A DNA stretch of 64,000 bases, taken from positions 12,924,384 to 12,988,383 of the forward strand of contig NC_030852.1 in assembly GCF_000208745.1 (NCBI RefSeq), in the 5' to 3' direction. Position numbers and translations under genes: made by a program. This stretch comes from Theobroma cacao (lineage: Eukaryota; Streptophyta; Magnoliopsida; Malvales; Malvaceae). The notes under the pieces were generated by a model. The model searched no databases, was not told the DNA's origin, and saw nothing but the letters and a program-made list of their open reading frames with translations. Of the stretch, positions 10,380-23,639 are shown one piece after another (position 1 is the stretch's first letter; the number at the start of each line of letters is the position of its first letter).

Positions 10380-11662
10380 CGCAGCATGCCTACATTCACA
10401 ACAAACTAAGCGCAGAGAAAAAGCTTGTGATTGACTCAATGGAGTGAACACGGAGGGTGACCTATCGGATGCCAAAATCGGTTTCTCACTAGACAACCTT
10501 TGCCACACAACTTTGTGGCTGATTTATCTGCACATGGTACACAAATGGGTGAGTCATCTAATACTTAGTGAATGGTGCAAATAAACAAAATCATATATAC
10601 ATTAAGCACATTTATAAAATATATGCACCATCCATGCATCTAGATATTCTAACAAACATCTCCAAATATAAAGCATATTATTATCCTTACAACTTCCAAT
10701 ATAAAGGCATATCCTCATCCTCTATGTCTCCCAATATCATCATGCAGGTCATTGGGCTTACCCTAGAAGCCATTCAAAGTCATTCAAATCATTCTCCATG
10801 GCATTGTTGTCGATTTTGCACACGCAAGTATATGTATCGAACAAGTAACATAGTTGTAACGACCCTCTCCTTGGTCGCTATTGGCATCCGAGACTTCCGA
10901 GGAATTTTCGCTAAGTCTTGAACAAGCCTCATTCAAGACTTCCACTAAATTCATTAAATACATATAATCAGGAGCGTAAGAAATTATTAATAACTAAATT
11001 ACTATATACTCCATTCAAAATAATAACAATTCACGTTTATAAGTTAACAACATTTTTCAACATCTAGCAAATTTCATTCTAACACAACCCTAAACAGTGG
11101 AGCGACTCCGAGCAGGATTAGGAGATACCTTTACCTACTTTACGGTGGTCCGTATGCACCGATGGTTACACGTTAAACTGATCTCTATCTGTAAAAAGGG
11201 AAAATAAGAGGGGTGTGAGTCTCATAGACTCAGTGATCATCATCGACCCCGTGAGCAGGCGAAGAGGGAAAACAAACATAAAGGTGGAATGTTTATAAAC
11301 TCAAGAGTAAGCGTAGAAAATACATTCCATAAAACTGATAGGTTTTGTTTTTATACCTTGCAATTCTCAAAAATAATAATTCCCAAGTAAACATGTATGA
11401 AAACACTTGTATTTAGGATGCTAGAAAATCTTTCAACCCCGACAATCAGTCAATATTAAATTCAATGACAAGTGAAAAATGAAGAGTCTCAAATATAAAA
11501 AGGTGAAATAATTGATCACCAATGAATATGTAAATTTCACTTGTCATTAAATAAAAATTTTCAAGTGTTAATGCCATGCATAGTGAAATAAAAATCCACA
11601 AGTCAGCATTATCTTCGGGTAGGTTTAGTATAGCCTTTAGGCTTACTCCCTCAGACATCATC

Positions 11663-11966
11663 ACCTACTCGTGGGAACTGCCCACGCCACCATATATAAA
11701 TCGAGGCTCCAGGTCCCCCTTTTACCTACTAGTGGGAACTGCCCACGCCACTATATATAAATTGGGGCTTCAGGTCTCCCTTTTTACCTACTCGTGGGAA
11801 CTACCCATGCCACCATACATAAATCGGGGCTTTAAGTGCCCCTTTACCTACTAGTGGGAACTACCCACGCCACCATACATAAATCGGGGCTTCAAGTCCC
11901 CTTTTACCTACTCGTGGGAATTACCCACGCCACTATATATAAATCGGGGCTTCAGGTCTCCCTTTT
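11663..11966. repeat. Five-copy tandem array of a 60-62 bp unit with an internal hairpin
   Basis: Units begin ACCTACT at 11663, 11724, 11786, 11846 and 11906. Each carries a short dyad CGTGGG-5 nt-CCCACG (or a one-base variant), then a TATATAAAT or ATACATAAAT segment and a C/T-rich end. Units are about 90% alike by eye. Confidence 0.9.
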
Positions 11967-12361
11967 TAAATCAAATATCAATAATCGACAATTATAACTT
12001 TATGCACAAAGACCACACTTGACCTGGTGTGATATCAAGTCCTACCCAGCATATCTCAATCATGTTCAAATAAAAATCATTGCCCTTTTAATGCATTTGC
12101 AAAACATAATAGTTTGTAAATAATATAATCACAAATCAATGTTGTGTATATTTTATCATCAAATTCCATGAGTCAATACAAAAAGCCATTAGCCTAAACA
12201 TCACACAAACTTGCAAGGTATGATTTTGAAGTGAAGCCAGTCAAAAGTTTGTTTCCCGTATTTAAAAGCATGTAGATATATATATTTATATATATATAAA
12301 AAAAAGATTTAAAATCCTTGTCACAGACACAAACAATCTAAGGCTTTCTACCAACTCATGT

Positions 12362-15226
12362 TGTCACGACTCGGAACCTCCCTCCGGCCCATGACAACCG
12401 CTGCGACTTCCCGATTGACACTTATTACCCGAAATGCCAATCGGAACCACCCCGCAAGGCTTATGCATCAGTTTCTTGCCTTTCCTATGAGCAATCGTTT
12501 TTAAACATTCCGTTTTAAACAATTACTAGTCGTTTCCGACTCAAGTAAATCAAAAGACAAAAATTATTTTATTTTATTTTTTAAAAGGATTTATAGACAA
12601 ATATTACTATTTAAAATATTGATTAAAATATAACATTTTTATATAAAATAATATTTATAGAAACAAGTGTAAGTAATCTTTTGTAACATGGAAGTAAAAT
12701 AAATTCATACATACAATAATTTACAAAGTTATAATATACAATAATAATTACAATGACAAGTGGCCCTTAAATACACCAAGTGTTGGTGACAGTAATCTAC
12801 TGTCTTTGAGATAGAGGGGTCAACTGGAATCCTCGACAAAATCAGGTATCTACAAGCTACCACAGGCCTGAAATATTTGGAAAGGAGGTGGGTGAGATTT
12901 TGCAATCCCAATGAGTAAACAAACATTATTATAAATATCTAAAGGCGAGTAAAATGGAGGCAAGTTTAAACAACAAATCACAAACCATTTCATAAGGTTT
13001 TCAATTTATTTCTTAAACCATAAAATATTTGTAATTTACCAAAACAGTTGTTAAGGCTTATGACTTTTATTAGAAACAGGGCTCAAGCCAAAAACTAGTC
13101 TTCGGGGATACCTTGGCCGAGGCATCTAACCGAGTCTACCAAGGTTGTTAAGATATTTACATGTTAAACACATGTTAGTTTTGAAACAAGCTGTTCCTTG
13201 GCGTTGGTTGAGTTACACATTCACGTAGGGGTTCGACGTGAAGTGAGCTCTAACACTACCCCGGGAGTTACCTTCCTCGCCTCTACAACCGAAGTAACTA
13301 TGCAACCAGGTTTACCGTACGCCTCTAATAGGCAGTCCGCGAAAACCCGTCACTGTAGTGACTAAACCCACCAATTTTAATAAAATTTCGACAGTATAAC
13401 GTGGCTTTTATTTATTTATCCAGCCTGCATAGTAAAAGACAGCTTACATAAATTCTCAATGCAATTATAAAATATAGCCACATATACTCATATATCATAA
13501 GCCATTCATAGGAAAATATATTTTTCAAGATAATTGGCAGCCTCTAATTACTCAATTTCATGATCAAAAGTTTCTTATTTCAAATAATCAACACAATATA
13601 TTTATTTGGCACATTTATTTCTAAAACATCAAAAGTCCCATTTTAATCTCATTTTCGTTTCATAAAATACATAAAGAGCATTTAAAAATAAACTCTAGAT
13701 AATTTACAATAATAATTGGTTTACTCACAGTTTATACAAATTAAATGCTTTCTAGGTGCCCCGATCACTGTTCATCGGGTACGACTTCCTTGCCTTTACC
13801 GGAAGGCTCTCCTCCTAGACACATTGCAAAAATTACACAATTCACCACATTGATGCTAAATCACTATATAATTGACTTAACTCCTATACTAATGCATGGT
13901 ATGAAATGCAATAGCCTAAAACGACTTAAACGCGATATTAACCTATTTTTGGCACTTTACCTAATAAATTGCTAACGCGCTCCATTTTAGCTCTAAATTG
14001 TCCCATTTTCTCTCCAACATTTCTAACCATTAAATATCAGCCAATAACCCTCTAAAATCACCAAAATCAGCTCACTTTCCTCATTGAAAAATTCGGTCAA
14101 AAATGGGACATTAACTCGGTTAATTTTCCACTTTGTTTTTCTATCACATATAACCATTTTTCATCATTTTCTCTTCATTTCTCTTAGAATAAAAATCAGT
14201 TCATCATCATTGTACGTCACTGAATATTTGGCCAAGGGTGGCTATTGTGAGAATTTCATGCTTTCTTGCCCTATTTGATTTCTATACACATTTAACTAAC
14301 TAAAACTACCAATTTAACTAAGAATCAAAACATAAAAATTTCAAAATCCTTCCCTTTGAAATTTGGCCAGCCCTTGGTATCACTTTTTGATCTCTCTCCT
14401 CAAGCATGCTAAATGGAAACAAAGGCATAGGAAAGGTAGAAATCAAGCTAAAGTCGAAAAATCTTACCGTTAGATGTGTAAACGGACGAAAAACGTGAAT
14501 TCCCCTTTGAATTTTCTAGTTTTCCTTTGGTTTTTCTCTTTTCTTCCTTTTCTCTCTATTTTCTCTCTTATTTTCTCCTTATGGCCGACCATCACCTGAT
14601 GTGGGGTTTAAATGGGCTGATTTTCCTTTAAAATAGTATTAAATCATTAAGAAGTGCCATGGATCACTTTTCCATTGGCCCGTTTTTAAAATTTCGTCAT
14701 TTAAACTTCAATTTTTTCACCACTTAAAATACCTAGTTATTCATACCAAAAATAAATAAATCCTATGATTTGGACAAGTTTTGGGTGGTGAAAATTACGG
14801 TTTTACCCTGGGGCGATAAAATTACCGTTTTACCCCTATATTCTGAAAATTGCCGAAATTGAAAATTTTCACTTTCTATCATTAAATTATACTCCAAGTA
14901 GTTAATCTTGGTCAAAATTTCACTCCATGATCAAATTATTATCTTAGGTGGCAAAATGACGATTTTACCCCTAAACATCGAAATTTTCAATTTTTCTCCA
15001 AATGAACCCACGAACTCCGAACAATCATTTTTAGTCATTCGTGGACTGTAAAATATTAAATTTCATCCTACGAATCCTATATGAACTAGTTCAAGGTTAA
15101 ATCAACTCAAGTGTACCGTTAGGTACAATACTAGGTTTTGTCTATTCTTAGGGGCTTTCCTAGCGTAATAACATGCAACTCAGTGCATGTATGTCATGAC
15201 ATGCGTTTATAGGGTCGGGTTTTACA
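12362..15226 (-). mobile_element. Solo LTR-A copy 2 inside LTR-C
   Basis: The unit starts TGTCACGACTC at the left and ends GGGTTTTACA at the right, so on the minus strand it runs TGTAAAACCCGACC...GTCGTGACA, matching the copies at 18010 and 34224. Length is 2,865 bp. The flanks CATGT (12357-12361) and CATGC (15227-15231) form a duplication with one mismatch. There are no retroviral domains. It is the innermost layer of a four-layer nest. Confidence 0.88.
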
Positions 15227-15359
15227 CATGCTTTCCACAATTTCGTCAACTATGAAGTGTAACATATATAATATGTTATAGGAATATAGTTTTAAAATTT
15301 AGCACCTACTCACCTCATAATAGCGGGATGCTACTTCGCTATTGGTTCGTGCGTGTATC

Positions 15360-15830
15360 TAGTTATTCTTTTTTTTTCTTTCTTCCCTCTCTTTCTTCTC
15401 CTTTGCCGCTACTCCTTCTCTCATTCTTCTACTTTTTCTTTCTTTTTTTTTCCCTTTCTTTTCTTCTCCTCTGCTGTTGCTCTTTCTTTCGTTCTTTTAC
15501 TTTTTCTTTCTTCTTTCTTCCCTTTCTTTCTTCTCCTCGTCGTCGTGCTCCCTCTCTCTTTCTTCTTCTCTTTCTTTTTCTTTTTCTTCTCCCCGAGACG
15601 CCGCTCTTCCTCTCTCCTTTCTCTCTCTCGAGTCCCCCACTCTCTTCCTTCTCTTTCCTCTTCTCTTTCTTCTTCTCTTTCTTTCTTGTCTTTTCTCCCT
15701 TTTTGGCAGCTTGACTTTTCTTCTTCTCTCTTCCTTCTCTTTTTGGCCAGCCCCCATTTTTCTTCTTCTTTTTTTTTTCTTTCTTTTCTCTTCTCTTTTG
15801 TCTTTTTCCTTTCCTTTTTCTCTTCACATG
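15360..15830. repeat. Polypyrimidine tract of about 470 bp
   Basis: The plus strand is almost wholly C and T, built from TTTCTT, CTTCCC and CTCTTT units. It lies near the 5' end of LTR-C as read on the minus strand, where it is a purine run. Long open frames in this interval are compositional artefacts. Such mirror-like purine/pyrimidine runs can form triplex DNA, which is inference only. Confidence 0.9.
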
Positions 15831-18009
15831 TCGGCCCCCACTTACTTTTTTTTATTTTTTAAAATTTTTTTTAGTGGGGCATTACAATAGTGATGAAGTA
15901 GAGATTGTTCCCATGGAGATTTGTTCCTAAATCTTTACTAAGCACTAAAAATTATGACAAATTAATCTTATTTAAGTATATAAAATTTTTAAAAAATTAA
16001 TTAAAACAAAATTAAAACATGCACTAAATTAACTAACATAAATTAAAATTACTTGGAAAAGGAAATAGACTAAAACCTAAGGTTATGGGTTCATTCAACA
16101 TTTCCTAATACTAGCTTCTTTTATTATTTACATTCATGGGTAGTTGGCGTATGTTTATCCGAATCGTGAATCATATCACTTAAGTGACATGAACATACAC
16201 TATTCAAACCTTGGTCCTATCTAAAATCTCTTTGTTGAGTCTTAATTAGAATCGCAAATTAGTTAATTGTTAGCCAGACAATCAAAAGCATTAAGAGCAT
16301 ATTTGAATAAGCAAAACTATACACATTCATAGTAAATAAAAGAGAAACAATTACTCAAACTACATGTTGAAATCCACCACAATCTTAGAAAAATATTTTA
16401 GTTCATAATACTAATAAAAACAATATCCAAAGAAATTTAACCATGAATCCAAGTCAAAGAAAATAAGAGAAACACAAAAATAGAGAAAGAAACTAATTAT
16501 AAAAGCTTTACAATATCAATTCTCTCTCAAATTCTCTTGTTTTCTTGCTTTGTTCTTGGCTCTTTTTCTCTAGAGTAGTTGTTTGTTGCCTCTCCCTTAA
16601 AGCCTTTGAAAAAGGTCCCTTAAATATGCTTCAAGTAACCTAATTTCCAAAATCCCGTCAAATTTTTATTTTTGAAAAATCCTCTGGCACCACAGCCATA
16701 TATTTTGGTGCAGCGGTGCTGCATTTTTGCTACAGTAGCGCCACGACCATGATTTCTTGGCATCATGGCGCTTTAGTCGCGAAAAAATGTATGGTGCGCT
16801 TATTTTCATCAACGCTACAGCCTTGTTCTCCTTAGCACTGTGGCATTGGCTTTCTTGATGTTGCAACCTTGAGTAACTCAAGGTCATGCACTTCCTCCAC
16901 CTGTTGCATTATGTAGAACTACATCAGTCAAGCATATTCCAACATGTTTTAACCTTGATATAATCCAAACTGGGCAAAGTGGTAAACATGAAAGTTTTAG
17001 TCTTATCTCTTAAATTTCCAATGGCTCAAGAATCACATCAATTGAACCTTTGGAGTGAAAGATATGCTCTAAATACTGCATCATGTTTAGTCCATGCATA
17101 CTACTATAGTGCTCCGACTTAGACAAATATTTGACCATGATCCAATTTGAAATGAGTGTAGTAAACATCAAAGTTGTATCCCTTCCTTGTAGCATTCTAT
17201 TGGTCTAATAATCACCTCATTTGGAGTTTTGTACAGAGAGATATGGTCAAAATATCGAAACATATACTAATGAAGCCATCACCATACTTGCATGGATTTT
17301 CATCAAATGAGCCTTTTTCATCAAATTTCCTACAAAAGTAATAAAAGAAATAAGCAATAACTACTCTTAAAGTAATTTAAAACAAAATAACATAAAATTA
17401 AACTAAAATAATTTAAGTTAACTACTCAACATGTAATCTAACTTAAACTAGAAAAACACCTAAAATGCTAAAATTCAAACTTAAAATCTTAAATATCTAG
17501 CTACTTAAGCCCTAAAATATGTCAAAATAACTCTATATAATAAAGTTATTAGGCACATTTTTGTCACTGGAGTATTATATCATTTTCAAATCAAATATGT
17601 CTAAGCCTCTCCAAGGCTATCTTATATTATACACAAATCGAGTCAAATCATCGAGTGGTCTTTCCTTGGACATAGTCAAATCATGCACGGTGGCCAACCG
17701 ATGGACAATCACCTGACTCTTAGGGCAAAGCCATTGGCAAAGAACAAATCATGCGTGTGCTAAAGCAATGGGAGGAGAATTAGATCAAGCACAGCGCCGA
17801 AGTAGTTGGTGAAGAATCAAAGTCATCGATTGTAGTAATCCCCCGATGATCGGTATCACTCGGAGTATTCTCAAACTGGTGGCATCAAAGTACTGCAGGC
17901 AAGAATCATAAGCAGGACTAATACTACCATCTCTGCTTACTACCATCCTTGCAAGCACACACATAGTCATAGGGAGACGGAACTCCACACAACTACAAGT
18001 CAGATTAAT

Positions 18010-20966
18010 TGTAAAGCCCGACCTTATAAATACTATTCATGATGTACATGTGATGATAGCATGATTGTATGCTAGGAAAGTCCCGAAAAATTTACAAAAG
18101 TCGGTGTTGTACCTAGAGGTACAACAAAGTTGATTTAATCCTCGAACTAGATCAAATAGGAATTTTAAGGTGAGATTAAGATCGTCACAGTCCAAGGATG
18201 ACTCAAAATGGTAATTCGGAGTTTAAGGATCAATTTGGAGTCAAACCGGAATTTTCACTATCCAGGGGCAAAATGATCATTTGCCACCTGAGGACAAAAT
18301 GGTAATTTTAAAAAAGATTTAGCTATCCCCATTTGACTTATTGGAGTATAATTTGACTTATTGGAGTATGATTTGAGGTTTAGAAGTGAAAAATTTTAAT
18401 TTTGGTATAATTTGGAGTAAAAGGGTAAAATGGTAATTTTGCCACCCTAGGGGCAAAATTGTAATTTTTCACCATCAGGACATTTTTTCCCACACATGGT
18501 CTTCCTTTATCTTCATCTTTGACCCTTGACTAATCATGTGGTGGAGATAAAATGTTATTAAATTTTTAAAAATGGATCAATAAGAAAATGCCATGTGTCA
18601 AGCTCAGGATATTTTATTATTTAACTAAAAAATCAGCATAAATCAGCCCATTACTCTCCAAATATTCAGCCAAGCAAGGAAGAGAGAGAAAGAGAGGAAG
18701 AACAAACCCTAGGTGAGGAATTTCAAGAGAAAAAGTGTGGAAAATCAAGGAAAACAAGTGAAAAAGGTAGGATTTTTCAACTTAAGCTTGAAATCTATTT
18801 TCCTTAAGCATTTCTCCTTATTTTCCATGCTTAAATTACATGTTTTTATGATGAATTGTTGGCTGATCAAAATGGGTTAGGAGAGAGAAAGTTGTTAGAT
18901 TAATTTGATTTTAAGTTATGTTAGTGTTTTTAGTTAGTTTAGCATATTTAGAAACAAAACAACAAGAAAAGAATTTATTTTCTCCCACAACCATTAATGG
19001 CCGAATTTACCATGTATGAGTGAGGATGAGTTTGATTTTTATTCTAGGAGAATTGGTTAAGAAATGATGAATTATGAGCCTAGAAAAATAATGAGAATTT
19101 TCGGAGCAAAAATACGAATTTTTACCCACTAGGGGTATTTTCGTAATTTGCTATCGAGACTGATAATTTGCACCACACTGAGGGACATTAAGTTAATTTG
19201 GGTGCAATTGAGGTATAGAAACTGAAAAGAATTAAATTGGAGTTTAAACGGACGCGTTAGGAATTTAATCGGGTGATAAGACGAATTAGGCCAATACTGA
19301 GTTTAGATAGTTACCAGTGCATTTTTGCATTCCATATCATGCATTGGTAGTCTAAATTAGTTTAATTTTGATTTAGTACCAACTTGGTGAAATTCTCGAT
19401 TTTGTACTGTGTCAAGGTGGTGAGTCCTCCGATAAAGGCAAGGAAATTGCATCCGAGGACCAGTAGACAGAGTGCTTCGAAAGTCTGCATTCTAGACATT
19501 GTGAGTAAACTTACTGTCATTTTAATTATCTAGGGTGGTTTTTAGATGCTTTCATGAATTCTATGGAAAAAGGAATTTAAAAAGATAAATTTTCATGTTT
19601 TATGAATAAATGAGTTTCAATGAAATTAAATTATAAATTATTTTGAAATTAATAGTGATTTTGAAAAATAGAGTACACGAAGACTGTTAATTGTGGCAAT
19701 TTGATTGTTTAAATTAATTGGCTTATGATAAATCGGGCATGATTGGCTAGTTGACAATTTTATTGAAATGTGAATTGTTTGGTTGCCTTGAAAGACTGTG
19801 AATTACAAAATTGCCATATCATGTTATTAAGTTTTATTGTATGGTGGATTATATATATTAATTAATCACTGCAGTAGGGGGTTTCTGTGGACCAGCCTTT
19901 TAGAGGGGCACAGTAAACCCCATTATATTCTTACCTCGAACGGAGAGGCGCGTAGGGTATCTCCTAGGGTAAAATTTAGGATTAACTTCACGCCAAACCA
20001 CCACGTGAGGGGGAACTCAACCAACGCTAAGGAATGGCTATGTTTTCCAAACAAAAACATGATTTATGTGAAATGTGAATTTTAATAGCCTTGGCGATCT
20101 TGGTAGGATGCCTCGGCCAAGATGTCCTCGAGAATGGATTTATGGCACAAGCCTAGTTTTTATGAGATTCATACGCCTTTTTACATATTTTAAATGAAAT
20201 GTATTCTAATGCTGTGACCCAATTTACAATGATTTATTTTATTGTCTCCATGTACTCAACTATAGATATTTATGATGATGTCTGTTTACTCATTGGGATT
20301 TTATAATCTCACCACCCTTATTTCCACCCATTTCAGGTTTAGTATAGACTGTAGATAGCTGATCTCATCGAGTACTACCGTTGGATCTGCATTTTCCAAA
20401 TCGTAGGTTCACAGTACTCTTTACTTTTGTTTATTCGGGGGCCCTCTTGTTATTGTAAATTAAATTAAATTAAATATTTTGGCTTACTGTATTTCAATAT
20501 GTATAAATTTATTTAGCTTTTACGCTATAAAAATTATTCACGTATAACTTTATAAATATTGTTTTATAAGAAAATAGAATATTTTACTTAATATTTCTTT
20601 TATTTTCTTAATATATTCAAATAACCATAATTTTGTTTTTAATGAAGATTTTAGACTTTTAAACTCATTTTGAATATGAATTATGTGTTTTGTACTTGTA
20701 TATTACGTTTTAGCCAGTTTCAAAATTTTTGAGAAAAATGACCAAAATACCCCTGTGAGATAAAAAATTAATATTTTATTTGTTTAAAGTTGGAAACAGC
20801 TTAAAATATTTTAGAACACGATATTTGACAATGGTTGCTCACAAGGGAATAGAAAAACTGATTAGTAAAGCCTTGCGGGGTTTCGGGTTGACATTTCGGG
20901 CAATGAGTGTCTACCAGGACACCGCGACGGTTGTCACGGGCTCAAGGGGAGTACCGGGTCGTGACA
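18010..20966 (+). mobile_element. Solo LTR-A copy 3 inside B0
   Basis: It starts TGTAAAGCCCGACC and ends GGGTCGTGACA, 2,957 bp, with the perfect duplication TTAAT at 18005-18009 and 20967-20971. Internal landmarks shared with other LTR-A copies are the repeated 'ggggcaaaatg' segments near 18265 and 18450, the 'ctgtggaccagcct' block near 19885 and 'tttactcattggga' near 20285. No PBS or gene is present. Confidence 0.93.
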
Positions 20967-21016
20967 TTAATGTTCAGAATTCATTCCTCGAATGAAACAT
21001 AAATTCACAAGGTGGT

Positions 21017-22531
21017 TGATAACTCTATGATATAGAGTTATTTGAGCTTAATTTTGATAGTAATTTAGCTTAGTTCTTGTAGTAATGCATATAAATTAGT
21101 AGGTTTTATTTAATTATTTTAAATTAGTTATTTTAGTTGAGTCAATCTAATCTTAGTTAATTTTATCCTTAATTTCGTGTTAATTGGTTAAGATAGGTTG
21201 TTATTGATTTATTTGTGCTTTTTTAGGTGTTTGATGAAAGAAGAATATTAATGGAAGAGGGAGAGCAATTTCAGGGTGTAGACTTTCAAAGCACACATTT
21301 CGGTATTTCAACCATAACTCTCTTTACAAGCTCCAAATGAAGCGATTCTTGGACCATTGGAAAGATAAGAGAAAAATCTACAACTTTCATGTTTACTACT
21401 TTGCCTAGTTCAACTTGCAAGATAGTCCAAAATCTTGTTGAATTTGATGCACTGCAGCAGTCCTAGAGCAATTATGATTTCTGTTAATTAATTGGGCAAG
21501 GCTGTGGCTCACATAGTCTAATGAGGAAATTCCAACTGAAATTGACTTTTTTCTTCACCCAACTTTGTCTATGTTCAAAGCCTATAAAAGTAACCTTTCA
21601 AAGAAGAAAATGAGAGAATGAAAAACACCTGATTAACAACTGAGAGTCAAGCTACAGAGTCATTGAAGCTAAGAAGAATTTGAAGGATTCAAGGAGATTT
21701 GGAGATCAAGAATACAACTGTTAAGTTTTTCTGTCTTTTCTTTTATTCTCTTATTTTCTTGGTTTTGTTCTTAATGTTTAAACTTTATTCAATAATGATG
21801 TGTGACTTGATGGGGAACTAATTCATTAATCAAGATTATGATTGAACTCAATACATAGTCTGAATTATTTATCTCTATTTTACTTATGTTTGGTAGATTT
21901 AAGTTGTTTATTTTATTCTGTTCTTAATGCTTCTAGTTGACTGGCCACCAATTACATTGAATTGGAAACCTAGGTTAAACCTTGACGAAGGAGATTTAGG
22001 TAAACCTTGAATAAAATAGCGTATGATCGAATACACTTAGTTGATTAAGTGATTTGATTTGCATATAGGGTAGACATACACTTATAAGCCATACATAGCC
22101 AAAATTAGAGCACAAACTTAATGAATCTTTCTTCAATATAATTTGCATAGACATATAATAAATTAATTGGGAGAGATATTTTTATGAGAAACTCGACAAA
22201 GACTTGTAAATAATTTAGGACTCTAGGTTAGCAACTTAATCCATTAAACTAAGTTAAGAAAGAGAGACAATATTCAGATGAAGTATTGAGGGATATCATA
22301 ATCCTAGGTCTGTTAATCACTAGAAGTAGAATTTGCTGATATACTAGTTTTAGTTTTTAGTTTATTAATTTAAATTTTCTTTTTTAATTTTAATTGTTTA
22401 GATAAAATTAAGGTGTGTTAATTTTAGTAGTTAACAATAAGGATTAATTCAATTCTCCGTGAGATCGACACTCTACTCATCTTTATTTTATCTTTGTGAT
22501 ACGTACACTTGCGTTGGTAAAAAATTGAACA
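21017..22531 (+). mobile_element. LTR-D copy D2 inside B0
   Basis: It starts TGATAACTCTATG and ends ATTGAACA, 1,515 bp. A TATA box lies at 21583-21590, followed by a region ending in 'gatcgacactctactc' and 'gtgatacgtacacttgcg', which resembles Tat/Athila-type gypsy LTR ends. The host B0 sequence resumes at 22532. Flanks GTGGT and ATAAT do not match, so an edge may be displaced or mutated. Confidence 0.75.
21583..21590 (+). promoter_or_regulatory. TATA box of LTR-D copy D2
   Basis: TATAAAAG lies in the middle of the LTR, followed after about 60 bp by transcribed-leader-like sequence. This is the usual U3/R position, inferred from position and sequence only. Confidence 0.5.
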
Positions 22532-23464
22532 ATAATGGCCATCATGCTTTTATCTTTCCATATATCCACAACATATCACAAATCATATTTATCGAGCTTC
22601 AATCGTCTATAAGATCACATAAGGTTCTAAGTGCCTTTATATCTCCAAGGCATCATTTGATCAAATCCTTTTAACATGTCATTCACCTAGGGTAATCTAC
22701 TCCTAGGGGTTCATCATAGCCTTTAGACATCTAGTCTAGGCTTACACAACACAGGCCATCTATGAGGTTCGCATAATAACCCACAAACACTTAAATCCAT
22801 ATTTTTGTTCTTAAAGCCTAGGCACTTACATCTAGGTAACCATATATATATACACTTCATATATAAATTATACTATAGTACCATGGCAATGCCTCTATCA
22901 AGCATCATGCATCACAGGCATTTAATTTAAACCCACTCACAGTGACAAACTAGAGGTGATCCACAGTTAAGCTTTGATCTTTAGCCTTAATCATCTTGCA
23001 GCTCACAAATGCATCCAAATTGCTCAATCTCTCCTTAAACACATCAAAGCATTACAAAACTAGTTAAATCTCGACTTTTGAAAAATGACAGCTTTTTTAA
23101 AAATAACCAAATCTTTAGCAATCCAACATATAAGCTCAAATCCTTCAATAATGAGCTAAACCCATACCTTAGAAGTCAGATTGCAAAAACCTTAGTTCCA
23201 AATCCCTAACAAACTCAAGGGTGCAAATCTCTTCAAAGTTAGACCAAATCAAATATAAGTTATCAATCGATTAAATTGAAAATAAATAAGTAAAACACTT
23301 AATCTTACCTTTAAAAGCATTTCCTAAGCTTCAATCCACTCCAAAGAGCTTCAAAATCATTTTAAGAGGTCAGGGTTTTGGGGTTTAGAGAGAGAAAGGG
23401 TTTTCCTTTTGTTTTGGGGCTAAAATGGTAACCCTAACCCTTTTATTTTTGTGTTTCCAAACTG

Positions 23465-23635
23465 ATCTATCGACAGATGCTTCACATCTATTGATAGATG
23501 CCACTAAATTAGGTTACCGTTGACCTTCATCTATCGATAGATTCCTCAAATCTATTGATAGACTGTGCCCTAACTCCTTTTCTATTTTCCCCGCTTGACC
23601 ATTTATCAATAGATTTCGTAAATCTGTTGGTAGTT
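23465..23635. repeat. Cluster of six 14-bp dyads, TCTATCGATAGA type, in B0
   Basis: Copies lie at 23465-23478, 23486-23499, 23529-23542 (perfect ATCTATCGATAGAT), 23550-23563, 23601-23614 and 23622-23635 (two arms decayed). They come in pairs separated by 7 bp, with the pairs 29-38 bp apart. The place in the LTR corresponds to the TGTATCGATACA cluster of B1. Confidence 0.85.
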
Positions 23636-23639
23636 TTTG

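Larger units (their letters stand above)
10855..15886 (-). mobile_element. Solo LTR-C inside LTR-D copy D1, itself split by LTR-A
   Basis: It reads TGTAATGCCCC...GGTCGTTACA on the minus strand, with a perfect 5-bp duplication ATAGT at 10850-10854 and 15887-15891. After removing the nested LTR-A (12362-15226) it is about 2.16 kb. It contains a five-copy 60-bp tandem array (11663-11966) and, close to its 5' end, a long polypyrimidine tract (15360-15830). No coding domain, PBS or polypurine tract is present, so it is a solo LTR. It is the only copy of the family in the window. Confidence 0.9.
10805..17551 (-). mobile_element. LTR-D copy D1, split by LTR-C
   Basis: D1 occupies 10805-10854 and 15892-17551. 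The first piece carries the terminal block 'cacgcaagtatatgtatcga'; the rest continues with 'gatgaagtagag' and later the 'aattaaactaaaataattta' region, collinear with D3 (54485-55865) and the complement of D2 (21017-22531). Flanks are GGCAT (10800-10804) and GGCAC (17552-17556), a 4/5 duplication. The expected terminal TG has become TA. It is inserted in B0. The end with a 'gatacgtacacttgcg' block resembles Tat/Athila-type gypsy LTRs, which is an inference. Confidence 0.75.

Noticed and set aside
11576..11854. 92-codon frame with a repeated 20-residue motif
   Set aside because: It arises from the 60-62 bp tandem array; unit lengths vary (60, 61, 62) so no frame is conserved.
15328..15890. Five overlapping open frames of 86-169 codons on both strands
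   Set aside because: They are Ser/Phe/Leu-rich or Lys/Arg/Glu-rich translations of the polypyrimidine tract inside LTR-C, with no domain. Composition explains the lack of stops.
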